A stretch of 64,000 bases of DNA from contig NZ_JBHTFQ010000004.1 of NCBI RefSeq assembly GCF_042666235.1, positions 332,778 through 396,777 on the forward strand. Reading direction: 5' to 3'. Each line of letters starts with the position of its first letter. Position 1 is the first letter of the stretch. The notes beneath the pieces are model-generated. The model did no database searches. It saw only the letters and a program-made list of their open reading frames with translations, and was not told the DNA's origin. The position numbers and the translations under genes were made by a program. Of this stretch, positions 9,184-17,680 are shown piece after piece. The stretch is from Halodurantibacterium daqingensis. GTDB taxonomy: Bacteria; Pseudomonadota; Alphaproteobacteria; Rhodobacterales; Rhodobacteraceae.

Positions 9184-10362
9184 ATGCGCCGAACCCTCAC
9201 CATCCTTGCTGCGCTGGCCGTCCTTGGCGCCCTGGTCTGGGCCCTGATGCCCCGCCCGATCCCGGCCGAACTGGGCGAGATCGCCCGGCGCACCATCGAC
9301 GTGGTCATCGAGGACGAGGGCGAGGCGCGGATCCGCAACGTCTTTACCGTCTCGGCCACCAACGCGGGCAAGCTGCACCGGATCAGCCTTCATGCGGGCG
9401 ACGAGGTCTTTGCCGGGCGCACGGTCGTGGCGGTGATCGGCCCCGCCGCGCCGGCGCTGCTGGATTCGCGGGCACGGGCCGTGGCCGAGGCGACGACGGC
9501 CGCCGCGCGGGCCGGGGTCGATCTGGCGCAGGCGCAGGTGATGCAGGCCGAAGCCGCGCTGGAATTCGCCAGCGCCGAGGCCACCCGCGCCCAGGCGCTT
9601 TATGAACGGGCGGCCATTTCCCGGCGCCTGCTGGACAATGCGATGCTTGAACAGCGCACCGCCCAGGCGGCGCTGGACAGCGCCCGCGCCAATCTGGACG
9701 TGCGCCAACGCGAGCTTCAAAGCGCCGCCGCCGTCCTGGGCGGGCCCGAGATGAACGGCGCCGAAAGCTGTTGCGTCAACCTCTTCGCGCCCGTCTCGGG
9801 CCGGGTGCTGCGGGTGCTGACGGAAAGCGAACAGATCGTGCAACCAGGAACCCCGATCCTTGAAATCGGCAATCCCGCCAATCTGGAGATTGCAGTCGAT
9901 CTGCTGTCGCGCGATGCGGTGCGGATCCGCGAAGGCGCCGAGGCCTGGATCACCGGCTGGGGCGGCACCACGATCCCGGCCCGGGTGCGGCGGGTCGAAC
10001 CCTCGGCGCGCACCAGGGTCTCGGCCCTCGGGATCGAGGAGCAGCGCGTGCAGGTCCTGCTGGATCTGCGCGGCGACCCCGGGCTTTGGCGCGGGCTGGG
10101 CCACGGTTTCCGCGTGGTGGTCCGCATCGCGGTCTGGCGCGGCGAGGGGGTGACCTCGATCCCGGTCGAGGCGCTGTTCCGCGACGGATCGGACTGGGCG
10201 GCCTATGTGGTGCGCGACGGCCGCGCCCGGCTGCAGCACATCACGCTGGGCGAACGCAACGAGGCCTTCGCCGAGGTTCGGGCCGGGCTGGCCCTTGGTG
10301 ACCGGGTGATCCTGCGCCCCTCGGACCGCATCACCGACGGAACCGCCATCACCGCGCAATAG
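9184..10362 (+). CDS. HlyD/RND-type periplasmic adaptor of the ABC efflux set
   Basis: 392 residues with one N-terminal membrane anchor or uncleaved signal (residues 5-22), a first lipoyl/barrel segment, an Ala/Glu/Arg-rich coiled-coil hairpin (about 90-180), the returning half FAPVSGRVLRVL, and a beta-barrel/membrane-proximal part to the C-terminus. This is the usual membrane-fusion-protein order. It starts 3 nt after the permease stop. With an FtsX-type permease and MacB-type ATPase it should form a DevBCA/MacAB-like exporter, probably joined to a TolC-like channel encoded elsewhere. It converges with the ars operon. Confidence 0.88.
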   Translation: MRRTLTILAALAVLGALVWALMPRPIPAELGEIARRTIDVVIEDEGEARIRNVFTVSATNAGKLHRISLHAGDEVFAGRTVVAVIGPAAPALLDSRARAVAEATTAAARAGVDLAQAQVMQAEAALEFASAEATRAQALYERAAISRRLLDNAMLEQRTAQAALDSARANLDVRQRELQSAAAVLGGPEMNGAESCCVNLFAPVSGRVLRVLTESEQIVQPGTPILEIGNPANLEIAVDLLSRDAVRIREGAEAWITGWGGTTIPARVRRVEPSARTRVSALGIEEQRVQVLLDLRGDPGLWRGLGHGFRVVVRIAVWRGEGVTSIPVEALFRDGSDWAAYVVRDGRARLQHITLGERNEAFAEVRAGLALGDRVILRPSDRITDGTAITAQ

Positions 10363-10383
10363 CTGCCTTTGCGCGGAGTGGTC

Positions 10384-11133
10384 TTACAGCGCGCGCTGGT
10401 TGACCCGCGCCGACAGCGCAGCCGCATCTTCCTTCCGCTCGGAATAGCGATCCACGAGGTAGTCGCCCAGATCGCGCGTCAGCAGCGTGAACTTCACCAG
10501 TTCCTCCATCACATCGACGATCCGGTCATAATAAGGCGAAGGCTTCATGCGCCCCGCCTCGTCGAACTCCAGAAAGGCCTTCGGAACCGAGGACTGGTTG
10601 GGGATGGTCAGCATCCGCATCCAGCGGCCCAGGATCCGCATCTGGTTGACGGCATTGAAGCTTTGCGATCCGCCGGACACCTGCATCACCGCCAGCGTCT
10701 TTCCCTGGGTCGGTCGTTTCGCCCCGTCGCTCAGCGGGATCCAGTCGATCTGCGTCTTCATGAGGCCGGTCATGGCGCCGTGTCGTTCCGGGCTGGACCA
10801 GACCATGCCCTCGCACCAGTTGACCAGATCGCGCAGGGCGCGCACCCGGGGGTGATCGGCATCCGCGCCCGCGTCATCGACCAGCGGCAGGCCAGAGGGA
10901 TTGAAGAACCTGACCTCGGCACCAAGCCGCGTGAGGATCCGCGCGGCTTCCTCGCCGCTCAGCCGGCTGAAGGACCGGGGCCGCAGCGATCCGTAAAGGA
11001 TCAGGATCCGGGGCGGATCCGCGCGGCCCGGCCCGGGCATCAGGCGCGCACGGTCGATGGGGCGGAAGCAGGCCTCGTCCAACTGTGGCGTGGTCAGGTC
11101 GGCAAGCGGATCCGTCAGGGCCGGGTCAGACAC
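10384..11133 (-). CDS. arsH: NADPH-dependent FMN reductase ArsH
   Basis: 249 residues. The flavodoxin-like phosphate loop YGSLRPRSFSRL, the SPERHGAMTGLMKTQIDWIP segment and the conserved GRTPTQG-like KRPTQGKTLAVMQVSGGSQS are diagnostic of ArsH. ArsH proteins reduce FMN-dependent substrates and in several bacteria oxidise trivalent organoarsenicals. It is the last gene of the ars operon and overlaps arsC by 8 nt, so translation is coupled. The size and motifs are complete. Confidence 0.93.
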   Translation of the reverse strand: MSDPALTDPLADLTTPQLDEACFRPIDRARLMPGPGRADPPRILILYGSLRPRSFSRLSGEEAARILTRLGAEVRFFNPSGLPLVDDAGADADHPRVRALRDLVNWCEGMVWSSPERHGAMTGLMKTQIDWIPLSDGAKRPTQGKTLAVMQVSGGSQSFNAVNQMRILGRWMRMLTIPNQSSVPKAFLEFDEAGRMKPSPYYDRIVDVMEELVKFTLLTRDLGDYLVDRYSERKEDAAALSARVNQRAL

Positions 11134-11548
11134 GGCGGTTGCCCTCGGCGTCGATGATCAATTGCCCGTCCTCGCGCGCCAGGGGCCCCGGGGGAAGCCG
11201 GTCCAGAAGGTCCAGAACCTGTTCGGAAGGCCGGCAGAGGCGCACCCCCCTGGGCGTGCAGACGATCGGACGGTTGACGAGGATCGGATGCGCTACCATG
11301 GCGCTCAGCAGGGCGTCGTCACTGATGTCGGGCGCGGTCAGCCCCATCTCCTCGGCGGGGGTCCGCGAGACGCGCAGGGCCTCGCGGGGCGTCAGGCCGG
11401 CTGCGGCGAACAGCCCCAGCAATTGTGGCCGCGTCCAGCCTTCGTGCAGATAGTCGATCACCACCGGCGCGGCATCCGCCGCGTTCAGGATGGCCAGCAC
11501 ATTACGCGATGTGCCGCAATCGGGGTTGTGATAGATGACAGCAGTCAT
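11126..11548 (-). CDS. arsC: Glutaredoxin-coupled arsenate reductase ArsC
   Basis: 140 residues. The N-terminal YHNPDCGTSRN with Cys11 is the active-site loop of the R773-type, glutathione/glutaredoxin-dependent arsenate reductases; SRTPAEEMGL and the later PIVCTPRGVRLCRP segment complete the family pattern with the binding arginines. It reduces arsenate to arsenite for export by the neighbouring Acr3. It overlaps acr3 by 4 nt upstream and arsH by 8 nt downstream. Confidence 0.95.
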   Translation of the reverse strand: MTAVIYHNPDCGTSRNVLAILNAADAAPVVIDYLHEGWTRPQLLGLFAAAGLTPREALRVSRTPAEEMGLTAPDISDDALLSAMVAHPILVNRPIVCTPRGVRLCRPSEQVLDLLDRLPPGPLAREDGQLIIDAEGNRRV

Positions 11549-12564
11549 GCGGGAAACCTTTCACGGGTACGGTTGGCAAACCAGACAAGCGACAGCATTA
11601 CCGGCACCTCGACCAGCACCCCGACCACGGTCACCAGCGCCGCGCCCGAATTCAGGCCGAACAGCCCGATGGCCACAGCCACCGCCAGTTCGAAGAAGTT
11701 CGACGTGCCGATCAGCGCGCAGGGCGCGGCCACATCATGCGGCACCTTCCAGCGCCAGGCCCAGGCATAGGCCAGCGCGAACATGCCATAGGACTGGATC
11801 AGGATCGGCGTTGCCAGAAGCACGATCAGGAACGGGTTGTCCAGAATGACATTGCCCTGAAATCCGAACAGCAACACGACCGTCAGCAGCAGGCCGAGGA
11901 TCGAGGCCGGCTTGATCCGCGCGGTAAAATCCGCAACAGCGGCCGTGCCTCCCTGCCGCAACAGCCGCGCCCGGGTCAGCGCCCCCGCCACAAGCGGCAG
12001 CACCACATAGAGCACGACCGACAGCACCAGCGTATCCCAGGGCACCACCAGATCCGTCACCCCCAGCAGCAGCGCCACGATCGGCGCGAAGGCGAACACC
12101 ATGATCACGTCGTTCAGCGACACCTGCACAAGCGTGTAGTTCGGATCGCCCCGCGTCAGCTGCGACCAGACGAAGACCATCGCCGTGCAGGGCGCCGCCC
12201 CCAGCAGGATCAGCCCGGCGATATACTGGCCCGCATCCTCGGGATCGATCAGATCCGCAAAGACCAGCCGGAAGAACAGAACGCCAAGCGCCGCCATCGT
12301 GAACGGCTTGATCAGCCAGTTCACCACCAGCGTGATCACCAACCCCTTTGGCCGCGCGCCGACATCCCTTAGCGCGGAAAAATCCACCGCGACCATCATG
12401 GGATAGACCATCGCCCAGATCAGCACCGCGACGATCAGGTTGACCGAGGCGAATTCGAGCCCCGCCAGCGCCGTGAAGACCCCGGGCAGCAGCGTTGCCA
12501 GCCCGATCCCCGCGACGATGCACAGCGCGACCCATAGCGAAAGATAGCGTTCAAAAAGCGACAT
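11545..12564 (-). CDS. acr3: Arsenite efflux carrier Acr3
   Basis: 339 residues with about ten membrane helices. The segment AAPCTAMVFVWSQLTRGD contains the conserved cysteine of Acr3, and VQVSLNDVIMVFAF matches the conserved helix with an acidic residue. It is the bile/arsenite/riboflavin-transporter superfamily member that exports arsenite by proton exchange in the inner membrane, not the unrelated ArsB. It lies 3 nt after arsR and overlaps arsC by 4 nt. Confidence 0.95.
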   Translation of the reverse strand: MSLFERYLSLWVALCIVAGIGLATLLPGVFTALAGLEFASVNLIVAVLIWAMVYPMMVAVDFSALRDVGARPKGLVITLVVNWLIKPFTMAALGVLFFRLVFADLIDPEDAGQYIAGLILLGAAPCTAMVFVWSQLTRGDPNYTLVQVSLNDVIMVFAFAPIVALLLGVTDLVVPWDTLVLSVVLYVVLPLVAGALTRARLLRQGGTAAVADFTARIKPASILGLLLTVVLLFGFQGNVILDNPFLIVLLATPILIQSYGMFALAYAWAWRWKVPHDVAAPCALIGTSNFFELAVAVAIGLFGLNSGAALVTVVGVLVEVPVMLSLVWFANRTRERFPA

Positions 12565-12567
12565 GGT

Positions 12568-12915
12568 TCATCTTTCAGAGGATGGCGGGGTGATGCAGCA
12601 GCCGTCCGGCTCTGTCGCGCCCGCTGCTGCAAGGTCCTGGATCAGCGCGCCCAGCGGCCCGAAGGCCGCCGGTGCAAGGGAATAGCAGACGCGTGGCGGA
12701 TCGATCTGCCCCTCGATCACCCCGGCGGCCTTGAGGATCCGGAGATGCTCGGAGACGGTGGATTGCGCCAGGCCCACTGCCTCGACGATGTCGCCGCCGA
12801 TGCAGCCGGGGGTGCGCGCCAGCAATCGCAGGATCCGCAGCCGGGCAGGATGCCCCAGCGCCTTGGCCATGGCCGCGATCCGCGCATCTTCATCGTCGTG
12901 GAAGGCCAGCGTCAT
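12568..12915 (-). CDS. arsR: ArsR-family arsenic-responsive repressor
   Basis: 115 residues from the ATG at 12915; a TTG at 12927 in the same frame is a less likely start. The winged helix includes ALGHPARLRILRLLA and the recognition helix LAQSTVSEHLRILKAAGVI. The classic ELCVCDL metal box is absent: only one Cys (RTPGCIG) sits in the third helix. Instead a C-terminal DGCC pair and Cys82 (RVCYSLA) are present, reminiscent of ArsR types that bind As(III) with C-terminal vicinal cysteines. It is the first gene of arsR-acr3-arsC-arsH and should repress it. Confidence 0.92.
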   Translation of the reverse strand: MTLAFHDDEDARIAAMAKALGHPARLRILRLLARTPGCIGGDIVEAVGLAQSTVSEHLRILKAAGVIEGQIDPPRVCYSLAPAAFGPLGALIQDLAAAGATEPDGCCITPPSSER

Positions 12916-12927
12916 CGTTCCGTCCAA

Positions 12928-12947
12928 TCGTCTATCGTCGTTTATCG
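12928..12947 (-). promoter_or_regulatory. Candidate ArsR operator: tandem 10-bp repeat
   Basis: TCGTCTATCG (12928-12937) and TCGTTTATCG (12938-12947) are adjacent, with one mismatch, directly upstream of arsR and just before the start codon region. The patch is more AT-rich than the surrounding DNA. ArsR proteins usually bind imperfect dyads close to the promoter, so this is the best operator candidate; the direct-repeat layout is unusual. Confidence 0.45.
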
Positions 12948-13257
12948 ATATACCGGCACTCCCTGCCGGTCAAGAGGCCGCACCACCGAGGGCGCGGGCG
13001 GCCGCTGATGCCTCAGATCCCGCTTCTGCTGAAGGGCCCGGCGGCCGGGGCAGCCCGTGGCGACTGCCCGGCACCCTAAGCCAACCCGTCCGGCACCGCG
13101 GCGCATCAACGGGCCCGAGCGGATGCCAAAGGCGCTTTCGCTGCCAGGGAGCCGCCGCGCCGCGAGAGGCCCTCACCGCTGCCGCGGTCCCTGCAGATCC
13201 CGGCGCTCCGCCGAGCCCTGATGGAAAGCATGCAGTCAGCCACAGCCCGGGCGGGCC
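12948..13257. other. Intergenic region between ars operon and nagB
   Basis: About 310 bases of very GC-rich DNA. It holds the ars promoter side and the end of the minus-strand nagB operon. I see no supported coding region and no clear hairpin followed by a T-run; short frames on both strands are Arg/Ala/Gly-rich shadows. Confidence 0.55.
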
Positions 13258-14013
13258 TCAGCCCGGACGCGCCACCCGCGCCGCGGCCTCGGCGTCGCAC
13301 AGAACGGTGACACGGGGATGCAGCCGCAGCGCGGATGCGGGGCAGGCCGGGCCGACCGGCCCATCGATCATCGCCGCGACCGCCTCGGCCTTGGCGGGTC
13401 CGCAGGCCAGCAGCACGATCTCCCGCGCCTCGAGGATCGTGCCGATTCCCATGGTGATCGCCCGTTCGGGCACTGTGCCGCCCGGAAAATCGCCCGCATT
13501 CGCCGCCCGGGTCGAGGCCGCCAGCGGCACCATCCGCGTGCGGCTGTCGAAGGGCGAACCCGGTTCATTGAAGCCGATATGGCCGTTCTGCCCGATACCG
13601 AGAAGCTGAAGATCGATCCCGCCCGCCGCCTTGATCCGTGCCTCATAATCGCGCCCGGCGGCAACGGGATCGGCGGCAAGCCCGTCCGGAACATGCGTCC
13701 GGGCCAGATCCACATCCGAGCCCGCAAACAGATGCCGGTTCATGTAGCTGCGGTATGATCCGGGATGATCGGGCGAGAGGCCCGCATATTCGTCCAGGTT
13801 GAACGTGCTGATCCCCGCAAGGCTCAGCCGCCCGTCGCGCACCGCCTCGGACAGCAGCGCATAGACCCGCAGCGGCGTGCGGCCGGTGGCCAGGCCCAGC
13901 ACGCGCGCCGCGCCCTGCCGGATCCGTGCTTCCAGCAGCGCCGCCGCCTGCCGCGCGACGTCTTCCTGGCTTGCCAGCACCTGCAGACGGGGTTGAAAAA
14001 GCAACTCGGACAT
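13258..14013 (-). CDS. nagB: Glucosamine-6-phosphate deaminase NagB
   Basis: 251 residues from the ATG at 14013 (MSELLFQPRL), preceded by TAGGAAA; the frame is open further upstream but overlaps the previous gene there. The phosphate loop LATGRTPLRVY, Asp74 in FNLDEY, and His145/Glu150 in GIGQNGHIGFNEP are the known active-site elements. It converts GlcN-6-P to fructose-6-P and ammonia in the cytoplasm. It is the last gene of a sugar ABC operon, 19 nt after a ROK-type kinase, so the operon probably delivers an amino sugar. Confidence 0.94.
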   Translation of the reverse strand: MSELLFQPRLQVLASQEDVARQAAALLEARIRQGAARVLGLATGRTPLRVYALLSEAVRDGRLSLAGISTFNLDEYAGLSPDHPGSYRSYMNRHLFAGSDVDLARTHVPDGLAADPVAAGRDYEARIKAAGGIDLQLLGIGQNGHIGFNEPGSPFDSRTRMVPLAASTRAANAGDFPGGTVPERAITMGIGTILEAREIVLLACGPAKAEAVAAMIDGPVGPACPASALRLHPRVTVLCDAEAAARVARPG

Positions 14014-14032
14014 CGGGTTTCCTAGGACGGGA

Positions 14033-15124
14033 TCAGGACGGCTGATACTGCCGCGCCAACGCAAGACGGGCCGACCAGACGGCGCCAATCACCCCGGCGC
14101 GGTTTCCCAGCGCGCTGATCCGGCAGTCGGGCGCAGGGGCCATGCAGCGGAGCAGATGGCCGCGCAAGGCTGCCAGAAGTTCCGGCCGCGATCCGATGCT
14201 GCCTCCCAGCACGATCATCTCGGGGTCGATCACCGCGCTGACGGACAGGATGGCCAATGCCAGAAGCCGCGCCAGATCATCAAGCGTTTCGGCGAAGGCC
14301 GCATCATGAGGCGCAGCGAAGGCCTCGCGCAGGGTGCGGCCGGCCGCCCCGCCCCGCCGCTCGTAGGCGGCCAGCAGCGCCTTGCTGGACACCACGCTTT
14401 CCAGCGCGCCGGTTGCATGGGTCGCCGGATCGAAGGCATCGCCGCCGATGGGAAGGGCACTGATTTCGCCAGCCGCGCCCCGGGCGCCGCGCAACAGCCG
14501 GTCATGCACCATGATGCCCATGCCGATGCCGGTGCCAAGGGCAATGAAGACCATCGTTGCGGCGCCATGCCCCAGCCAGTGTTCGCCCTGCGCGGCAAGG
14601 TTCACATCGTTTTCCACCACCACCGGCAGGTTCAGCCGGTCTGACAGCAGGCGCGGCAGATCCAGCGCCTCGATGCCGCGGATATTCGGAATGCGGCTGA
14701 GCGCAGCCGTCTGCGGATGCACCGCCGCCGGCATGCCGATCGCAGCAGCGCCGATCCGCGCCGCGTCGATGCCCGCGCGACCGGCGAGCATCCTGCGATG
14801 CGTCGCGATCTGGTCGATGACGGCATGACCGCCATCGGGGGCAGTGGGCTCCTTGATCTCGGCCATCACCCGGCCCGAAAGATCGGCGATGACGGATTGG
14901 GTCTTGGTTCCGCCCACGTCGCAGCCGAACAGCAGTGCCGCCCCGGGGTCAAGCTGTCCGGATCCCGGCACCACCCAGCCCGCCGCCGCAAGTGCGTCGC
15001 GCGCCGGGCCTGCGGCCACGCTGCCGCCGCGGTCGCGCAACAGCCGGGCGAGGGCGTCACGCGCCTCGGGCGGCAGGCCGCCGCTGGCCGGCCGCGTCGT
15101 CTGAACCTGCCTGTTGCTCATCAC
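14033..15124 (-). CDS. ROK-family sugar kinase (amino-sugar kinase candidate)
   Basis: 363 residues. The ATP-phosphate loop is FGCDVGGTKTQSV, the catalytic region VVVENDVNLAAQGEHWLG has the Asp of ROK kinases, and ALGTGIGMGIMV follows. The GHxxx...CxCGxxGC zinc site usual in ROK proteins is missing: its place reads EISALPIGGDAFDP. The first ~60 residues look like an extra degenerate helical segment, not a clear HTH, so the protein could be derived from a regulator. Context (NagB after it, ABC ATPase before it, overlapping ATGATGA) favours a kinase for the imported sugar, probably glucosamine or similar. Substrate is inference. Confidence 0.8.
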   Translation of the reverse strand: MMSNRQVQTTRPASGGLPPEARDALARLLRDRGGSVAAGPARDALAAAGWVVPGSGQLDPGAALLFGCDVGGTKTQSVIADLSGRVMAEIKEPTAPDGGHAVIDQIATHRRMLAGRAGIDAARIGAAAIGMPAAVHPQTAALSRIPNIRGIEALDLPRLLSDRLNLPVVVENDVNLAAQGEHWLGHGAATMVFIALGTGIGMGIMVHDRLLRGARGAAGEISALPIGGDAFDPATHATGALESVVSSKALLAAYERRGGAAGRTLREAFAAPHDAAFAETLDDLARLLALAILSVSAVIDPEMIVLGGSIGSRPELLAALRGHLLRCMAPAPDCRISALGNRAGVIGAVWSARLALARQYQPS

Positions 15125-16161
15125 CGGCGCCCGATCGCCTTTTCGGTGCGGGCATCGAAGGTATAGAGCTTGCCCGCCGCGGCACGGGCCGAAACGGTTT
15201 CGCCGATTGCAGGGATCAGATGGGCAGGGGCGGTTCCGATCGCGGACTGGCCCTGCATGTCGAAATGCACCAGCGTTTCCGGGCCAAGCGGCTCGACTGC
15301 GGTGACAAGGCCCTCGGCCTCGAAGCCAACCGCGGCGGGCGCGGACGCCCCGACCACAAGGTCGTGCGGGCGGATGCCGATCCGGAGAGGCCCGTCGGCC
15401 GCAGCGGTCAGGCGGCCGCCGCTTTCAGCCCCGGCAATCAGGTTCATCGACGGGCTGCCGATGAACCGGGCGGTGAAGATGTCGGCGGGGTTTTCATAGA
15501 TGTCCATCGGCGTGCCGGCCTGAAGGATATGCCCGTCCTTCATCACCACGATCCGGTCGGCCATGGTCATCGCCTCGACCTGGTCATGGGTGACATAGGC
15601 GATGGTCGTACCAAGACGGCGGTGCAGGCGCTTGATCTCGATCCTCATCTGCGCCCGAAGCTGGGCATCAAGGTTCGACAACGGCTCGTCAAACAGGAAG
15701 GCGGCAGGGCTGCGCACCATGGCGCGCCCCATCGCGACCCGCTGCCGCTGCCCGCCCGAAAGCGCCGAGGGCCGGCGGTCCAGCAGCGCCTCAAGCCCCA
15801 GCATCTGCGCGGCCTCGGTCACGCGCGCCTCCTTTTCCGCCTTGCCCAGCGACGAGGTGTAAAGCCCGAAGGCGATGTTCTGGCGCACGGTCATGTGCGG
15901 ATAGATGGCGTAGTTCTGGAACACCATCGCGATGTTGCGCTGCTTGGGGTCGATATCGTTGACCACCCGGTCGCCAATGCGGATTTCCCCGCCCGAGACC
16001 TCTTCCAGCCCCGCGATCATGCGCAGCGTCGTGGATTTTCCGCAGCCCGACGGGCCGACGAAGACCACGAATTCCCCGTCGGCAATGTCCAGGTTGATCC
16101 CATGGATCACATCGGTCTTGCCATAGGATTTGACCAGGTTCGCAAGTGTGATCGTCGCCAT
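15121..16161 (-). CDS. Sugar ABC importer ATP-binding protein (MalK/UgpC type)
   Basis: 346 residues. Walker A GPSGCGKST, Q-loop VFQNYAIYPHMTVRQNI, signature LSGGQRQRVAMGRA, Walker B FLFDEPLSNLD and H-loop THDQVEAM are complete. The C-terminal ~120 residues form the TOBE/MalK regulatory region (IGIRPHDLVVG), which marks it as an ATPase of carbohydrate importers. It shares one base with the stop of the lyase gene (TGATGG) and overlaps the ROK kinase start, so it lies in the middle of the operon and should serve the two permeases upstream. Confidence 0.93.
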   Translation of the reverse strand: MATITLANLVKSYGKTDVIHGINLDIADGEFVVFVGPSGCGKSTTLRMIAGLEEVSGGEIRIGDRVVNDIDPKQRNIAMVFQNYAIYPHMTVRQNIAFGLYTSSLGKAEKEARVTEAAQMLGLEALLDRRPSALSGGQRQRVAMGRAMVRSPAAFLFDEPLSNLDAQLRAQMRIEIKRLHRRLGTTIAYVTHDQVEAMTMADRIVVMKDGHILQAGTPMDIYENPADIFTARFIGSPSMNLIAGAESGGRLTAAADGPLRIGIRPHDLVVGASAPAAVGFEAEGLVTAVEPLGPETLVHFDMQGQSAIGTAPAHLIPAIGETVSARAAAGKLYTFDARTEKAIGRR

Positions 16162-17678
16162 CAGGCCGCCCCCACCAAAGCTTGAAAACAGGTGTCGAGG
16201 TCGCGTGCGGCCTCTTCTTCGCGCTGCGCCTCGGCGCGCGCCCGCGCGGCAAAGCCGTCATGGGCGGCGCGATACTGGGCCAGCGCCTCGGCCATCGGCT
16301 CGGGGGCGGGACCACCGAAGCGGTCGCGCACCGAGACGAAATACCCGGGCGAGACGATCTCGCGGAACGTCTGCTCGCTCAGCCCCGTCTCGTTGCCGGT
16401 GGCTTCGGCAAAGGCGGCGCGGAAGGGCGCATAGCCGCCGGTTTCAAGGTCGCTTCCCGCCGCCACGACGGCCCGGGCCACATCGGCCGCGATCTCATGC
16501 GCCTGACGGAACGACAGGCCTTCGCGCCGCACCAGCGTATCGGCAAGTTCGGTGATCGTGATGCAGGACCGGCGGATGTTCGTGGCCACCCGCTCCGGAT
16601 CGACGCGCACCGCCCCGATGAAGCTGGCCATCAGGTCCAGCACCCGGCCGGCGCAGTCGAAGGCCTCGTAGCCCGCCCCCTGGCTTTCGCCTTCGCTGTC
16701 ATTCATGTCGGTAAAGGGCGTGTTGTGCATGATATCCAGCATCACCCGCGCCCGCGCCATGGTCTGGCTGGACAGGTGCCGCATATGTTCGATCGGGACC
16801 GGATTGCGTTTCTGCGGCATGATCGAGGAGATCTGGACAAGCGCGTTCGGCACATAAAGCTGGCCCACCTCGAAGGCGGTCCAGAACTGGAAGTCCTGGA
16901 TCAGCCGCCCCAGATGCAGGAACATGAGCTCCAGCGCCGAATAGCTGGCGGTGGTGTAATCCACCGCGGCGATGCAGCTGTAGGAATTGCGCTGCGGGGC
17001 CGCAAAGCCCAGAAGCTGCGCCACCCGCGCCCTGTCGATCGGAAAGCCCGAGGTGGTGATTGCCGCAGCCCCCATCGACGACAGGTTGACGATCCCGCGC
17101 GCGGCCTCGATCCGCTCCATGTCGCGGATCAGGATCTCGATCGCCGCCGAAAGGTAATGGCCCAGCGTCGTCGGCTGCGCCGGCTGGCCGTGGGTATAGG
17201 CCACGATCAGCGTCGCCTTTTCCCGATCCGCGGTGTCGATCAGCGCCGCCAGAAGCGCGCGGCATTTCTCCAGCAGCCCATCCAGCCGTTCCTTCAGCGA
17301 CAGCTTGAACAGCGTATGGTCGATGTCGTTGCGCGACCGCGCCGTGTGCAGCCGGCCGCCCTCATCCGGGCCAAGGCGCTGCTTGAGCTCTTTCTCGACC
17401 AGGAAGAAGAAATCCTCGACCTCGCCGGTATAGACCAGGGTCGCGGGATCGACCTCGCGCGAAATATCGGCGAGGGCGCGGGCGATCCGGGCCGCCACGG
17501 GGCGCGGCAGGATCCCGGTCTCGGCCAGCATCACCAGATGCGCCCGGTCGATGCGCCCGAAGCCCGCGGCATGGTGGGTCTTGGCGCCGTCGAACAGGGG
17601 CCGCAGCACGGTCTCCTTGTAGACCGGATCGGGAAAGCGGCTGGTGTCGGAACGGCGCGGATCGGTGTGGTCAGCCAT
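16161..17678 (-). CDS. Argininosuccinate-lyase-family C-N lyase (EDDS-lyase-like)
   Basis: 505 residues from the ATG at 17678, five bases after GAAAGGA; an ATG six bases earlier abuts that ribosome site. Conserved superfamily regions are present: HTARSRNDID (111-120), YTHGQPAQPTT (161-171) and SSIMPQKRNP (284-293) with the catalytic serine. Compared with biosynthetic ArgH, the Gln of RSRNDQ is Ile here. It lies between the permease and ATPase of a sugar importer and not with arginine genes, so it is probably not ArgH. Family chemistry is reversible release of fumarate from an N-substituted aspartate; EDDS lyase is a known catabolic relative. The true substrate is unknown. Confidence 0.82.
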   Translation of the reverse strand: MADHTDPRRSDTSRFPDPVYKETVLRPLFDGAKTHHAAGFGRIDRAHLVMLAETGILPRPVAARIARALADISREVDPATLVYTGEVEDFFFLVEKELKQRLGPDEGGRLHTARSRNDIDHTLFKLSLKERLDGLLEKCRALLAALIDTADREKATLIVAYTHGQPAQPTTLGHYLSAAIEILIRDMERIEAARGIVNLSSMGAAAITTSGFPIDRARVAQLLGFAAPQRNSYSCIAAVDYTTASYSALELMFLHLGRLIQDFQFWTAFEVGQLYVPNALVQISSIMPQKRNPVPIEHMRHLSSQTMARARVMLDIMHNTPFTDMNDSEGESQGAGYEAFDCAGRVLDLMASFIGAVRVDPERVATNIRRSCITITELADTLVRREGLSFRQAHEIAADVARAVVAAGSDLETGGYAPFRAAFAEATGNETGLSEQTFREIVSPGYFVSVRDRFGGPAPEPMAEALAQYRAAHDGFAARARAEAQREEEAARDLDTCFQALVGAA

Positions 17679-17680
17679 GG

